The notes: a model not told the origin generated them from the letters alone. Shown: positions 37,638 through 46,421, counted from the first letter of the stretch. The stretch is DNA of 64,000 nucleotides from Prevotella nigrescens (GCF_031191185.1 NZ_CP133465.1:1670001-1734000), one strand, 5' to 3'. Numbers and translations: made by a program.

Positions 37638-37837
37638 CGTTAATACAACCACGAACAACCTACAACCACTGTAAGGGTGTGCCTCATCACATCCCCACAT
37701 TCTACTTAAACAGATTGTCCATTATTCCAGTATGCTTTTTCTGCCATATTAAAGCTACAATGATTACAGGCAAGAAACTCTTTACACATCTGTATGGAGG
37801 GCGAGAAAAAATATATGAACATTTAAACTTTTAGATA

Positions 37838-38398
37838 ATGAGAAAAATATTTATTATTTGCTTAATATTTCTGATGGTATTATCATTATGGGCTACATCA
37901 AGACCTCAAAAGAATATAAAGAGATCTCCTGAGCAAAAATTCAAACTCTGGCTTAATGATACAATTAAGCATATTAAAGGCAAATACACTATTAGTTATG
38001 ACTCTACATTATTAACTATAACTGACAGCTTTTCATACATAGTTAGAAAAAGAAAAACAACTTATAATACCAATAAGAAAAATTCAGAAGCTATACAATA
38101 TATGCTGAAAGATGTTCATGAGCCTCCATATATTAATTATAGAGTAATAGCTGCTAAGTATGATAAGTTTACTCCATCAGAAATAGACCACCTAAAATAT
38201 GAGGCTTATACAGAGTTTCCGCTTATAAGGGTTTTAGCAAGAAACATGATTATAGATTATAATGAAAATAGAGCTAGTATCAAGAGTGCCTATATAATAA
38301 ATAGACAAATAAAAGATACAACATTAGTTGTATTTAGCTATAAAGGAAACAAGATTGTAAAAAGATATTATAAGAGTAATCGAGCTAAGAATAGGTAA
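37838..38398 (+). CDS. Hypothetical A+T-rich exported protein
   Basis: An unrecognised 186-residue protein. An N-terminal hydrophobic stretch (MRKIFIICLIFLMVLSLWATS) looks like a signal peptide or anchor; the rest is very rich in Lys, Tyr, Ile and Asn. There is no named motif. The gene is clearly more A+T-rich than its neighbours, which points to recent gain. It stands alone beside tRNA genes and insertion sequence remnants. Function unknown. Confidence 0.65.
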   Translation: MRKIFIICLIFLMVLSLWATSRPQKNIKRSPEQKFKLWLNDTIKHIKGKYTISYDSTLLTITDSFSYIVRKRKTTYNTNKKNSEAIQYMLKDVHEPPYINYRVIAAKYDKFTPSEIDHLKYEAYTEFPLIRVLARNMIIDYNENRASIKSAYIINRQIKDTTLVVFSYKGNKIVKRYYKSNRAKNR

Positions 38399-38613
38399 CA
38401 AAATAGGACTGGTGTAATAAAAATAGGACGGTTATTAAATAACATCAAAAAGAGATAGTAAATATTAACTCAATATAGATGTGGTTGCAATTTTATTGCA
38501 CCAATAGTATTCAGCAATAGAAACTGAACTCTTGGAAATTCTGCCAACTTGGTAATTCATATAAAATAAAAAATCTCAAAGCAAAATTTTGAGACTCTCT
38601 ACAATTATACTCG

Positions 38614-38686
38614 TACACCCTTAGGGATTCGAACCCTAGACCCACTGATTAAGAGTCAGTTGCTCTACCAACTGAGCTAAGGGTGC
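38614..38686 (-). tRNA. tRNA-Lys (CTT anticodon)
   Basis: The minus strand folds as a full cloverleaf of 73 bases: acceptor GCACCCT with AGGGTGT (one G-T pair), D stem GCTC/GAGC, anticodon stem ACTGA/TCAGT with loop CTCTTAA, so anticodon CTT, and T stem TAGGG/CCCTA around TTCGAAT. CCA is not encoded. Second of two identical genes. Confidence 0.97.
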
Positions 38687-38712
38687 ATAAAAACGAAACC
38701 TGCACCAAAGTG

Positions 38713-38785
38713 TACACCCTTAGGGATTCGAACCCTAGACCCACTGATTAAGAGTCAGTTGCTCTACCAACTGAGCTAAGGGTGC
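38713..38785 (-). tRNA. tRNA-Lys (CTT anticodon), tandem copy
   Basis: Identical 73-base tRNA to the one at 38614-38686, separated by 26 bases, same strand. This copy comes first in the transcript, with a good promoter 21 bases upstream. Confidence 0.97.
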
Positions 38786-38805
38786 ATATTTCGTTTTAGT
38801 GAGTG

Positions 38806-38837
38806 CAAAGGTAGCTATTTTCCGTTAACCAACCAAA
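38806..38837 (-). promoter_or_regulatory. Promoter of the tRNA-Lys pair
   Basis: Minus strand TTTG (38834-38837), 20 bases, TACCTTTG (38806-38813), ending 21 bases before the first tRNA. It is an exact fit to the Bacteroidetes promoter consensus. Confidence 0.85.
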
Positions 38838-39109
38838 AAAAAATATCTTTTTTTGGAAATAAATTTATGGTGTAGAGTCCGTTCATTCTCGGAAATTATT
38901 CCTGCTGCCGTTTTACTGTCCTTAAAAAGTGTGTAAGCCCATATTTTTCTTATCTTTGTATAAAATAGAAAGAGAGACAGAAAAATGGAACTTACACACT
39001 TACAAATATGGCTCAAACGCTCGCTTTCTTCTCATTATCCAGCAGTTTATTCGATGCCATTTTCATTGCCACTCACAGGGACAAACAAGTCTCTAAAAAG
39101 ACTTGTTGT

Positions 39110-39252
39110 AACGTACGTCCGAAGAATTGCAATTGTCTGTAAATAGAGCTATGTCTCTACCCCTCGAGTGATATGGAAACGTACTCCATGAGTGGGGTGC
39201 GAAAGCAGTTTCAGGAAGAGGAAACAATCCATAAATTCGTCGAACTCACGTT
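39110..39252. repeat. Family A repeat element inside an IS remnant
   Basis: Left end AACGTACGTCCGAAGAATTG, right end AAATTCGTCGAACTCACGTT. On the minus strand the first 50 or so bases align with those of the copy at 51508-51674 (terminal repeat, then TTGTTTC and CTGAAAC-GCTTTC). The interior has units that include GAGTG and GGGGT words. TA flanks both ends. Confidence 0.82.
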
Positions 39253-39346
39253 ATCAGACCATTTAGGATTATCATGTTATATTGAGGAAGTATGAAGCCG
39301 GCCGGAAACATGGCTTACCTTACTTACATGGACTTTCCCCCTGCAA

Positions 39347-39547
39347 ATGCAAAGATGCATATATACGACTAACTGGATTGAAAGGCTCAATAAGAAATAT
39401 AAGAAGACGATAGGAATGGGAGCATCAATGCCATCAGACAAGTCGGCACTTTTCCTCCTGGCAAGTGCTGCCATGGAAGAGCCAGAAACAACATGTGTCA
39501 GGAAGATTTATCAATGGAAATTCTGGAAACACAAGAAAGAAAAATGA
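39347..39547 (+). pseudogene. C-terminal fragment of an IS256-like transposase
   Basis: Sixty-six codons with YTTNWIERLNKKYKKTIGMG and MPSDKSALFLLASAAMEEPE, the usual C-terminal block of mutator-type transposases (T-T-N-x-I-E with the last acidic residue). Everything upstream of this block is missing. Confidence 0.8.
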
Positions 39548-39794
39548 ATAAAAAACAAAGAGAAGAAGAGAGAGAACTTACACACTTTTTAGGACACTAC
39601 CAATAAAATACATAGATATATAATATATAGGTAAATGTCATATGCCGAAGACATTCAGCAACCAGCATATAACACAAAAGAGCAAAAGGCTCAATATTAT
39701 TCGTAATATACAGCTCGTAATCTTCTTTATAATGAAGATAAGAGCTATAAAACAGAGAATGGCCTCTAAAGTATTTCCAATATGTCCCATATAC

Positions 39795-40694
39795 CTAATC
39801 CTTTCCCAGAATACGTTTAAAGCCTGTTGGGATTTGTGTACTAAACTCCATAGGCTGATGTGTTACGGGGTGATAAAAACAAAGAATATAAGCGTGCAGA
39901 CACAAACGCTTCAGAGGGTCGTCGCCATTGCCATATTTTGTATCGCCACATACAGGGTGGTTTATATCAGCAGCGTGGACACGTATCTGATTTTTGCGCC
40001 CTGTTTCCAACTTAAACTCTACCAACGAATGTGTATCGGTGGTTCTTAAAACGTGGAAATGCGTAACAGCGTATTTGCCACCATTGTCTACGGGCGAACT
40101 GTATGTAACGTACAGTTTGTTTTCCTTCAACCAATTGGCTACCGTTCCGCCTTCCTCTTCTATTCTACCGCTAAGCACAGCGATGTAACGCCTGTCGTAA
40201 ACACTATGATGCCATTCGTGTTCGAGCTGCTGGCGGGTTTCCATATCTTTAGCATAAATCAGCAAACCCGATGTTTCACGGTCGAGGCGGTGAACCACGT
40301 GTGCTGTGCATTTCTGTCGAGAACGTTTGAAATAGTCATCGAGTATTGTCTTTACATTCAGAGAAGACTGTCCGACACCCATCGAAAGAATGCCGTGGCT
40401 TTTCTCTACCACCACCAAATATCTGTCTTCGTAAACCAATTTTACGTACTTACTCTGAAATTGGTCGTTCTTTTTGCTTGTGCTGACAGATACTTTATCG
40501 CCTTTATGCAATGCGAAATCGAATTGTGTTACAGTTCTGTTATTGACTTTAATGCCACGATTTTGAAGTGTTGCCTTTGTTTTCGATTTACTTTGCTTTA
40601 CGTTTTCCAACAACCACTCCAACAACGGAGCATCGTCTTGCACGTTCATCTGAACGTACTTTTCCTTTTTCTTATATGAATTATCTTTCCTCAT
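39795..40694 (-). CDS. RluA-family pseudouridine synthase
   Basis: Converts uridine to pseudouridine in rRNA or tRNA. The 299-residue frame starts at ATG 40694; a later ATG at 40649 (MNVQDDAPLL) is also possible. It has an S4 RNA-binding domain (about 22-75), the catalytic HRLDRETSG at 135-143 (Asp 138) and the RKNQIRVHAADINHPVCGDTKYG motif. Which RNA site it modifies is not clear. A promoter box lies at 40702-40709, close to the start codon, so the longer start would give an almost leaderless mRNA; the later start would leave about 48 bases. Confidence 0.93.
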   Translation of the reverse strand: MRKDNSYKKKEKYVQMNVQDDAPLLEWLLENVKQSKSKTKATLQNRGIKVNNRTVTQFDFALHKGDKVSVSTSKKNDQFQSKYVKLVYEDRYLVVVEKSHGILSMGVGQSSLNVKTILDDYFKRSRQKCTAHVVHRLDRETSGLLIYAKDMETRQQLEHEWHHSVYDRRYIAVLSGRIEEEGGTVANWLKENKLYVTYSSPVDNGGKYAVTHFHVLRTTDTHSLVEFKLETGRKNQIRVHAADINHPVCGDTKYGNGDDPLKRLCLHAYILCFYHPVTHQPMEFSTQIPTGFKRILGKD

Positions 40695-40701
40695 TCTGCC
40701 G

Positions 40702-40731
40702 CAAAGGTACAATGTTTCCTGTTTTAAACAA
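40702..40731 (-). promoter_or_regulatory. Promoter of the pseudouridine synthase gene
   Basis: Minus strand TTG (40729-40731), 19 bases, TACCTTTG (40702-40709). Confidence 0.78.
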
Positions 40732-40818
40732 TGAATAGTAACTAGCGAAGGCGTTAATGATTATTAATATAATGTAGAAAAACAATCGTAAACAACGCTT
40801 AGACTTACAGTAGTTTTC

Positions 40819-41379
40819 TTATTTTACCTCTATTTTCCTTATCACTTTACACGGATTTCCAACAGCAACAACATTATCGGGAATATCCTTTGTTACTACC
40901 GAACCAGCACCAATGGTTACGTTGTTGCCAATGGTAACGCCAGGAAGAACCACTACATTGCCACCAAACCAAACATTATTGCCAACCTTTATGGGGTACG
41001 CATATTGTATTTCTGCATTTCTTTCCTGCGGGTCGATGGCATGCCCAACGGTATAAAAGGAACAATTCGGAGCAATATAAACATTGTCGCCAAACGTTAC
41101 CTTCGCTTCGTCCAATATAACAAGGTTCGTATTGGCAAAGAACTTCTCGCCTATTTCTATATTGAAACCATAGTCGCAAAAGAAAGGCTGGATTATTCTA
41201 AACCAACTTCCAGTCTTGCCTAATAACTTTCTCAACCCTTCGGTGCGTTCCTCACGCTTGGAAGGAGAGAGATGATTTAAGTAAAAACACTCTTCCTCGC
41301 ACTCGCTCAGTCCTTTCAACACTTCTGGGTCTAAGCCGTAATAAGGCAGTCCTTGCTCTTGTTTCTCTTTTTCTGTCAT
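40819..41379 (-). CDS. Sugar O-acetyltransferase (Maa/LacA/NodL type)
   Basis: A 186-residue hexapeptide acetyltransferase: LPYYGLDPEVLKGLSECEEECFYLNHLSPSKREER is the maltose/galactoside acetyltransferase head; PFFCDYGFNIEIGEKFFANTNLVILDEAKV and NCSFYTVGHAIDPQERNA give the catalytic His in the beta helix. These enzymes acetylate sugars with acetyl-CoA. It overlaps the GNAT gene by 4 bases (ATGA), so they are translated as a unit, as the last gene of the putrescine operon. The real substrate is not known. Confidence 0.92.
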   Translation of the reverse strand: MTEKEKQEQGLPYYGLDPEVLKGLSECEEECFYLNHLSPSKREERTEGLRKLLGKTGSWFRIIQPFFCDYGFNIEIGEKFFANTNLVILDEAKVTFGDNVYIAPNCSFYTVGHAIDPQERNAEIQYAYPIKVGNNVWFGGNVVVLPGVTIGNNVTIGAGSVVTKDIPDNVVAVGNPCKVIRKIEVK

Positions 41380-41885
41380 ATACTTCTGCTGTTATCAATG
41401 GTTCTTTGGAATGCCAATCGTGGGTCGCCATTCTCCAAATATATTATGCCACAATAGGTAAAACCCAATTTCTTCAATGCGTTGCGCATAATAACATTCT
41501 CTTCGTGGGTGTCTATTCTGATGTTCTCAACCTTTTGAAAGCAATATTCCATCACCGCCGAAAGAACGCCGTGAACGTTTGGAACAGATGCAATGCGGTG
41601 AATGGTACCATAGGGTTCGTTGTTCAGCCACCCTTCTCCTTCTATTTTAAGGTAAGTTGGGTCTGTGCCTTGAATGAAAGCAAAGGTTGCAATGGGCGAA
41701 CCGTCGTCTGACAGGACAAGATAACTGTTTCCTTTTTCTATATCCGTCTTTATTTGTTCGTCAGAGGGGTGCGTATTTCCCCATTGATGAGAGTTGCCCG
41801 ATGCTATCATTTTCTCTCTGCCAAACTGTATTATCGTCAAGACAACGGGCAAATCTGATAACAGTGCTTTCCTTATCATTCCCAT
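41376..41885 (-). CDS. GNAT-family N-acetyltransferase
   Basis: A 169-residue acetyltransferase from the ATG at 41885, which has a purine-rich AAAAGGCAG before it. A longer TTG start at 41906 would overlap the amidase gene by 8 bases. The acetyl-CoA fold is seen in SYLVLSDDGSPIATFAFIQG, TIHRIASVPNVHGVLSAVME (the beta4 region) and IRIDTHEENVIMRNALKKLGFTYCG. Its acceptor is not known; the operon context with putrescine synthesis invites the guess of a polyamine or amine acetyltransferase, but that is only inference. Confidence 0.87.
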   Translation of the reverse strand: MGMIRKALLSDLPVVLTIIQFGREKMIASGNSHQWGNTHPSDEQIKTDIEKGNSYLVLSDDGSPIATFAFIQGTDPTYLKIEGEGWLNNEPYGTIHRIASVPNVHGVLSAVMEYCFQKVENIRIDTHEENVIMRNALKKLGFTYCGIIYLENGDPRLAFQRTIDNSRSI

Positions 41886-41898
41886 ACTTTCTGCCTTT

Positions 41899-42783
41899 TC
41901 AATCAATAAAACGCTTGGTTATTTCGCCATAACTGTCGATACGTCTGTCGCGAAGGAAGGGCCACCAACGACGCACATTCTCGCTTCGTTCAAGGTCTAT
42001 ATTTACAATGATGCTTTCTTCGTCGTCTGTACAAGCTTGATAGTGGAGTTCTCCTTGCGGACCCGCTACAAAGCTACTGCCCCAGAACTGTATTCCGTTC
42101 GTTTGTTGGCTTGGGTCTGGCTCATACCCTACTCTATTTACAGCAACTACTGGTAAACCGTTTGCCACAGCGTGTCCACGCATCACCGTTGTCCAAGCCT
42201 CGCGTTGGCGTTCCTGTTCCTCCTCGCTATCGCTGCTTTCGTAGCCGATTGCGGTAGGATAAATCAAGATTTCAGCACCTTGCAAAGCCATTAGCCTTGC
42301 TGCTTCGGGATACCATTGGTCCCAGCAAACCAGTACGCCCAAGCGTCCAACGCTCGTATTGATAGGTTTAAAGCCTATATCGCCTGGCGTAAAGTAGAAC
42401 TTTTCGTAATAGGCAGGGTCGTCAGGAATGTGCATCTTCCTATATTTTCCTGCAATTGTGCCATCTTTTTCAAATACCACTGCAGTGTTATGGTACAATC
42501 CTGCCGCACGTTTCTCGAACAATGAGGTTACAAGTACTACTCCGCATTCTCTTGCCAACGCACCATAGATTTCCGTTGATGGGCCGGGAATAGGCTCGGC
42601 AAGATTGAAGTTGTCTACATCTTCTACTTGACAGAAGTAGAGCGAGTTGTGCAATTCCTGTAAAACAACAAGTTCTGCACCACGATTAGCCAAATCCTTG
42701 ATACCTTCGATAAGGTTTTCTATATTCTTTTGTATGTCAGCTGTATTGTGTAGCTGAAGCATTCCTATTTTCAATTCTCTCAT
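41899..42783 (-). CDS. aguB: N-carbamoylputrescine amidase
   Basis: Nitrilase-family hydrolase that turns N-carbamoylputrescine into putrescine. The 294-residue protein has the Glu-Lys-Cys triad: VVLQELHNSLYFCQVED, GKYRKMHIPDDPAYYEKFYFTPGD and LGVLVCWDQWYPEAARLM. The sequence VEDVDNFNLAEPIPGPS is typical of the AguB group. It follows agmatine deiminase by 51 bases, which confirms the pathway arginine to agmatine to putrescine. Confidence 0.95.
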   Translation of the reverse strand: MRELKIGMLQLHNTADIQKNIENLIEGIKDLANRGAELVVLQELHNSLYFCQVEDVDNFNLAEPIPGPSTEIYGALARECGVVLVTSLFEKRAAGLYHNTAVVFEKDGTIAGKYRKMHIPDDPAYYEKFYFTPGDIGFKPINTSVGRLGVLVCWDQWYPEAARLMALQGAEILIYPTAIGYESSDSEEEQERQREAWTTVMRGHAVANGLPVVAVNRVGYEPDPSQQTNGIQFWGSSFVAGPQGELHYQACTDDEESIIVNIDLERSENVRRWWPFLRDRRIDSYGEITKRFID

Positions 42784-42834
42784 AATATCTAACGCTTTCG
42801 ATTTTAAAACAATGTGGAAAGTAAGTTTACTTCT

Positions 42835-43905
42835 TTATAAAACACCTTCGGGGAACTGCATCGTGATACAATGAATGGAACCATGTTGGCGTATAATGGT
42901 TTGCGAATCGACTCCGATAACATCATAATCGGGGAAAGCTTCCTGTATGATATCTAAAGCCTGCTTGTCGTTTTGGGGCTGATTGTAAGTCGGAACAATT
43001 ACTGCGCCGTTAAGAATCAGGAAATTCGCATAAGTAGCGGGTAATCTTTCGCCCTCGTCGTAAATAGCTTCGGGCAGAGGCAACTTATAAAGGCGGTAAG
43101 GTTTTCCTTCCAAAGTTCTCAACGATTGCACTTGTTGGTCGAGTGCTTTGAGGTCGTTGTAGTGTATGTCATCAACATCGTCGGTGCCAATATAGAGCAA
43201 TGTGTCGTTGGGCGCACAACGGAATATGGTATCTATGTGCCCGTCGGTATCGTCGCCTTGCAATTCTCCGTGTTCAATCCAGACAACACGGTGCATATCG
43301 GGGAAGATTTCAAGCAAACGCTTTTCAATATCGTCCTGAGTCAAAGGTTGGTTTCTGTGGGGTGCATTCAGACACAAGGTTGTAGTAAACAAAGTGTGCT
43401 TGCCATCGCTTTCTATTGAACCTCCTTCCAAAACAAAATCTTTATGGTTTTCCAACACGCCGTTGAAGGTTTCCATAAAGTAAAGTTGCCTGTTAATGCG
43501 GTTGTCTTTATCCGACTTAAACTTCTCTCCCCAACCATTAAAACAGAAATCCAACAAATGAGGAAGCATGTTCGTCTTCAGGTTTTCTGCCACGGGAAGC
43601 AATGTTATGGGTGCAACATCTCTTGCCCACGTGTCGTTATTGCTGCATTGGCGAAAGATTATTCGCTGGAATTGCTCTGCTTTCAGATGCCTTGCAAGCA
43701 GTTCCTTCACATCTTCTATGTATTGTGCCACTACCAACAGCTTCTCGTACCGTGTTATAACATCAGCGAGTTCAAGATAAGTTGTTGTTATTTCCTCCAG
43801 ATAGGGTTGCCAATCTGTTTCTTTATGTGGCCAAATCAACATAATGCCACTTTGTTTTTCCCACTCTGCAGGAAGTCTGAAAGAATATTTGTCCAATGTA
43901 TCCAT
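42835..43905 (-). CDS. aguA: Agmatine deiminase
   Basis: Deiminates agmatine to N-carbamoylputrescine. The 356-residue protein belongs to the peptidylarginine-deiminase fold: FRLPAEWEKQSGIMLIWPHKETDW at the start, RDVAPITL, LEGGSIESDGKHTLFTT, GHIDTIFRCAPND and the catalytic Cys in GSIHCITMQFPEGVL at the C-terminus. The start at 43905 gives a typical short lead; 43944 is an in-frame alternative. It heads the operon aguA, aguB, GNAT, sugar acetyltransferase and has a clear promoter. Confidence 0.95.
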   Translation of the reverse strand: MDTLDKYSFRLPAEWEKQSGIMLIWPHKETDWQPYLEEITTTYLELADVITRYEKLLVVAQYIEDVKELLARHLKAEQFQRIIFRQCSNNDTWARDVAPITLLPVAENLKTNMLPHLLDFCFNGWGEKFKSDKDNRINRQLYFMETFNGVLENHKDFVLEGGSIESDGKHTLFTTTLCLNAPHRNQPLTQDDIEKRLLEIFPDMHRVVWIEHGELQGDDTDGHIDTIFRCAPNDTLLYIGTDDVDDIHYNDLKALDQQVQSLRTLEGKPYRLYKLPLPEAIYDEGERLPATYANFLILNGAVIVPTYNQPQNDKQALDIIQEAFPDYDVIGVDSQTIIRQHGSIHCITMQFPEGVL

Positions 43906-43977
43906 CTTTGCATCAAAGTTATTTATCTGCAACCGGATCATCACCTTTTCTTATAAATACAGGTGTCCCGTCCGCTG

Positions 43978-44008
43978 CAAAGTTACAATAACCTATAATC
44001 GTGAACAA
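43978..44008 (-). promoter_or_regulatory. Promoter of the putrescine operon
   Basis: Minus strand TTG (44006-44008), 20 bases, TAACTTTG (43978-43985); about 70 bases upstream of the aguA start. Confidence 0.8.
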
Positions 44009-44113
44009 GTTTTTCTTTATATTTTTACTTCGCCACGTTTTTTATGGTCTCTAATCTATGAAAAACACCGCAAGTTTGCCCCACGGCCAGGGCGCGTAGC
44101 CCAGAAGAGCGAT

Positions 44114-44600
44114 ACCGGCAATACAAAAAAAGGATCCCTTTTGTGGGCTCCCCAAGATTAATTATCTTTATATTGTTATGTATAAACAATTAACCTCGGA
44201 GCAAAGGTCGCAAATTTTTGCCTTACTCCAAAGAAAAAGTCCAAGAAAAGAGATTGCTCATATTGTGGGCATCAGTCAATCCACGCTTTCTCGTGAATTA
44301 AAACGCAACAGCAGTCTATCAGGTAAGTATTTCTGGTTCAAGGTGCATGACAAAGCCATGGAGCGTAGGAAACGTTCCACCAACATGCTCTTCATGACGA
44401 AGCTGTCGCACGGGAAAAAATCTGAGCCGTTGGCTAAAGAACTGCGCAGGCTACTACCCCCTACAGGAAACATATAAAGACCATCACCACAGACAATGGT
44501 CCTGAATTTGCAGCGCATAAGCAGATTACCGAATACTTGGGAGCAGTCGTTTACTTTGCAAACCCGTATGCCTCGTGGCAGAAAGGAGCGATTGAAATTA
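44114..44600 (+). mobile_element. Decayed IS30-family element, copy 2
   Basis: The left part (CCGGCAATACAAAAAA at about 44114, GATTAATTA) matches copy 1 at 33532. The transposase gene has a large internal deletion and stops matching near 44600; no right end is seen. The bases up to 44651 carry nothing I recognise. Confidence 0.78.
44178..44600 (+). pseudogene. IS30-family transposase with internal deletion
   Basis: An intact helix-turn-helix head (MYKQLTSEQRSQIFALLQRK, GISQSTLSRELKRNSS) is joined after AMERRKR directly to STNMLFMTKLSHGKKSEPLA, so the linker and the first catalytic Asp are gone. A frame change near 44460 leads to KTITTDNGPEFAAHKQITEY and ANPYASWQKGAIE. The coding match then ends. 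Confidence 0.88.
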
Positions 44601-44651
44601 TACAACCTTTAGCAGAGACAATTATTTCTTATCGCATCGTAAATAGTACTT

Positions 44652-46364
44652 TTATTTCTTCCCGAATTTACTTAACCATTTTAATGGTTTTTTCATTAAT
44701 GATTTAAGACGACTTTCCGATTTTTCATTTTTTATCTCGTATTTTGTACTTCTTCGTGGGTTGTTTTCCTCTACAAAATTTTGTTTTTTCTTAGTTTTTT
44801 TCTTATTGTGCTTAACTTGTTTTGTATCAGCATCTCTATTTGCATTTTTGTATTGTTGAGATTTTGCTTTATTATTTGCAGATTTTACATTTCCATTATT
44901 TTTTTTTCTCTGATTTGGCATGTTGCCTTTATCAGATTCTCTATTTTGATCTCTATTCTGTTTATTTTCTATTGCAGTCGGCAAATCTTTCTTGTTGCGG
45001 TACTTGTTTCTAACAGACTTCTTTTCGTTGGGTTTATTTTCGTTAGTATCTTGCGCGTTAGTGCTTGTCTTTTTGCCCGTCGGTTCTGCGATTGCAGATT
45101 GGAGACGATTATTTTTCTTGTTATTACGGACCTTTTTATCCTTATGACTTTGTTGGTCTCGTGCTTTTCTTCGCCTTACTTTGGCACTTGTACCTCTTCT
45201 TTTACCATTACTTTTATATTCCGGTCCCTCTCCTATACCTTCCGGTAATGGAACTTTCTCGATTTCTTTCCCTAAGAATTTTTCTATTTGTTGGAAATTG
45301 TAGATATCGTCATCACTAATAAGTGTTATTGCAACGCCATCTCTGTCTGCTCGTGCCGTACGTCCAATCCGGTGTACATAATCTTCTGCATCGTGTGGTA
45401 CATCATAATTAATAACCATTGTAATATCATCGATATCAATTCCTCTCGATAAAATATCGGTAGCCACAAGAACGTCTATTTGTCCACTTTTAAATTTGAA
45501 CATCATCTCGTCGCGCTGAGCCTGATCCAAGTCAGAATGCATCTGCCCGCAATTTATCTTCTTTTGATTGAGCGATGAAGCTATCTGTTTTACTTTTTGT
45601 TTTGAACCAGAGAAGATGATAACCCGTTGAAGATGGTTCGCTTTAAATATATTTTTTACAATCGCCATTTTTTGCGTCTCGTAACAAACGTAGGCTATTT
45701 GATGTATTTTATCGGCAGGCTTACTAACAGCAAGCTTAATTATAGCGGGATTTTTAAGCAAAGTTCCTGCAAGTTCCTCAATCTTTTTAGGCATTGTTGC
45801 CGAAAACATGATTGTTTGGCAAGTTTTAGGGAGTTTTTTTTGAATGGTTAGGATATCGTCTGAAAATCCCATGTCCAACATTCTGTCAGCTTCGTCAAGA
45901 ATGAAGAAACTAACCTTAGAAAGGTCTACATTGCCTAAAGAAATATGTGAAATAAAGCGTCCTGGGGTAGCAATAACAACATCGGCACCTAAAGACAAAC
46001 TTTTTAATTCCTGGTCGTAACGGTTTCCATCATTGCCCCCATATACAGCAACGCACGAAACGCCATTCAAATAGTATGAGAAACCTTGAAAGGCCTGATC
46101 TATTTGTTGGGCTAATTCGCGAGTTGGCGACATAATCAGACAATTTATTGAATCTTCAGGATAACCTCCATCGGCGAGTTTTGAAAGTATTGGAAGCAAG
46201 TATGCGGCAGTTTTGCCTGTTCCTGTTTGTGCTACGCCTAAAATATCCTTACCTTTTAATATTTCCGGGATACATTTTTCCTGAATAGGTGTACATTGTT
46301 CGAAATGCATATCATAAAGTGCATCGAGTATATCGCCATTTAAATCTAAGCTTTCAAAAATCAT
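44652..46364 (-). CDS. DEAD-box RNA helicase
   Basis: A 570-residue ATP-dependent RNA helicase of the RhlE/DeaD type. Motifs in order: Q motif with FEQCTPIQEKCIPEIL, motif I GVAQTGTGKTAAYLLP (about 43-58), PTRELAQQ, TPGRFISH, motif II LDEADRMLDMGF, SAT, VATDILSRGIDI and HRIGRTARADRDGVA. After about residue 385 there is a long, very basic tail rich in Lys, Asn and Arg that probably binds RNA loosely. Helps rRNA maturation or RNA turnover, in the cytoplasm. It is 57 bases after the LptF/G-like gene on the same strand. Confidence 0.95.
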   Translation of the reverse strand: MIFESLDLNGDILDALYDMHFEQCTPIQEKCIPEILKGKDILGVAQTGTGKTAAYLLPILSKLADGGYPEDSINCLIMSPTRELAQQIDQAFQGFSYYLNGVSCVAVYGGNDGNRYDQELKSLSLGADVVIATPGRFISHISLGNVDLSKVSFFILDEADRMLDMGFSDDILTIQKKLPKTCQTIMFSATMPKKIEELAGTLLKNPAIIKLAVSKPADKIHQIAYVCYETQKMAIVKNIFKANHLQRVIIFSGSKQKVKQIASSLNQKKINCGQMHSDLDQAQRDEMMFKFKSGQIDVLVATDILSRGIDIDDITMVINYDVPHDAEDYVHRIGRTARADRDGVAITLISDDDIYNFQQIEKFLGKEIEKVPLPEGIGEGPEYKSNGKRRGTSAKVRRRKARDQQSHKDKKVRNNKKNNRLQSAIAEPTGKKTSTNAQDTNENKPNEKKSVRNKYRNKKDLPTAIENKQNRDQNRESDKGNMPNQRKKNNGNVKSANNKAKSQQYKNANRDADTKQVKHNKKKTKKKQNFVEENNPRRSTKYEIKNEKSESRLKSLMKKPLKWLSKFGKK

Positions 46365-46421
46365 AAAAAATCTATTTTCTCCTTTTTATAAAGGTTATTG
46401 TTTTATTTATTCTTTTACTTA

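Larger units (their letters stand above)
38918..39595 (+). mobile_element. IS256-like remnant with internal deletion
   Basis: Ends: GTCCTTAAAAAGTGTGTAAG at 38918 and, on the minus strand from 39595, GTCCTAAAAAGTGTGTAAGT. Inside is only a C-terminal transposase fragment. The ends differ from those of the first IS256-like element, so this is a different IS. The element at 39110-39252 sits inside it, so the two are nested. Confidence 0.8.

Noticed and set aside
38914..39110. N-terminal coding part of the IS256-like remnant (MELTHLQIWLKRSLSS)
   Set aside because: A short open stretch from 38985 might be a transposase start, but it does not match the family and ends within 45 codons.
39642..40049. 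Open frame of 135 codons on the plus strand
   Set aside because: Mostly antisense to the pseudouridine synthase gene, with no recognisable domain.
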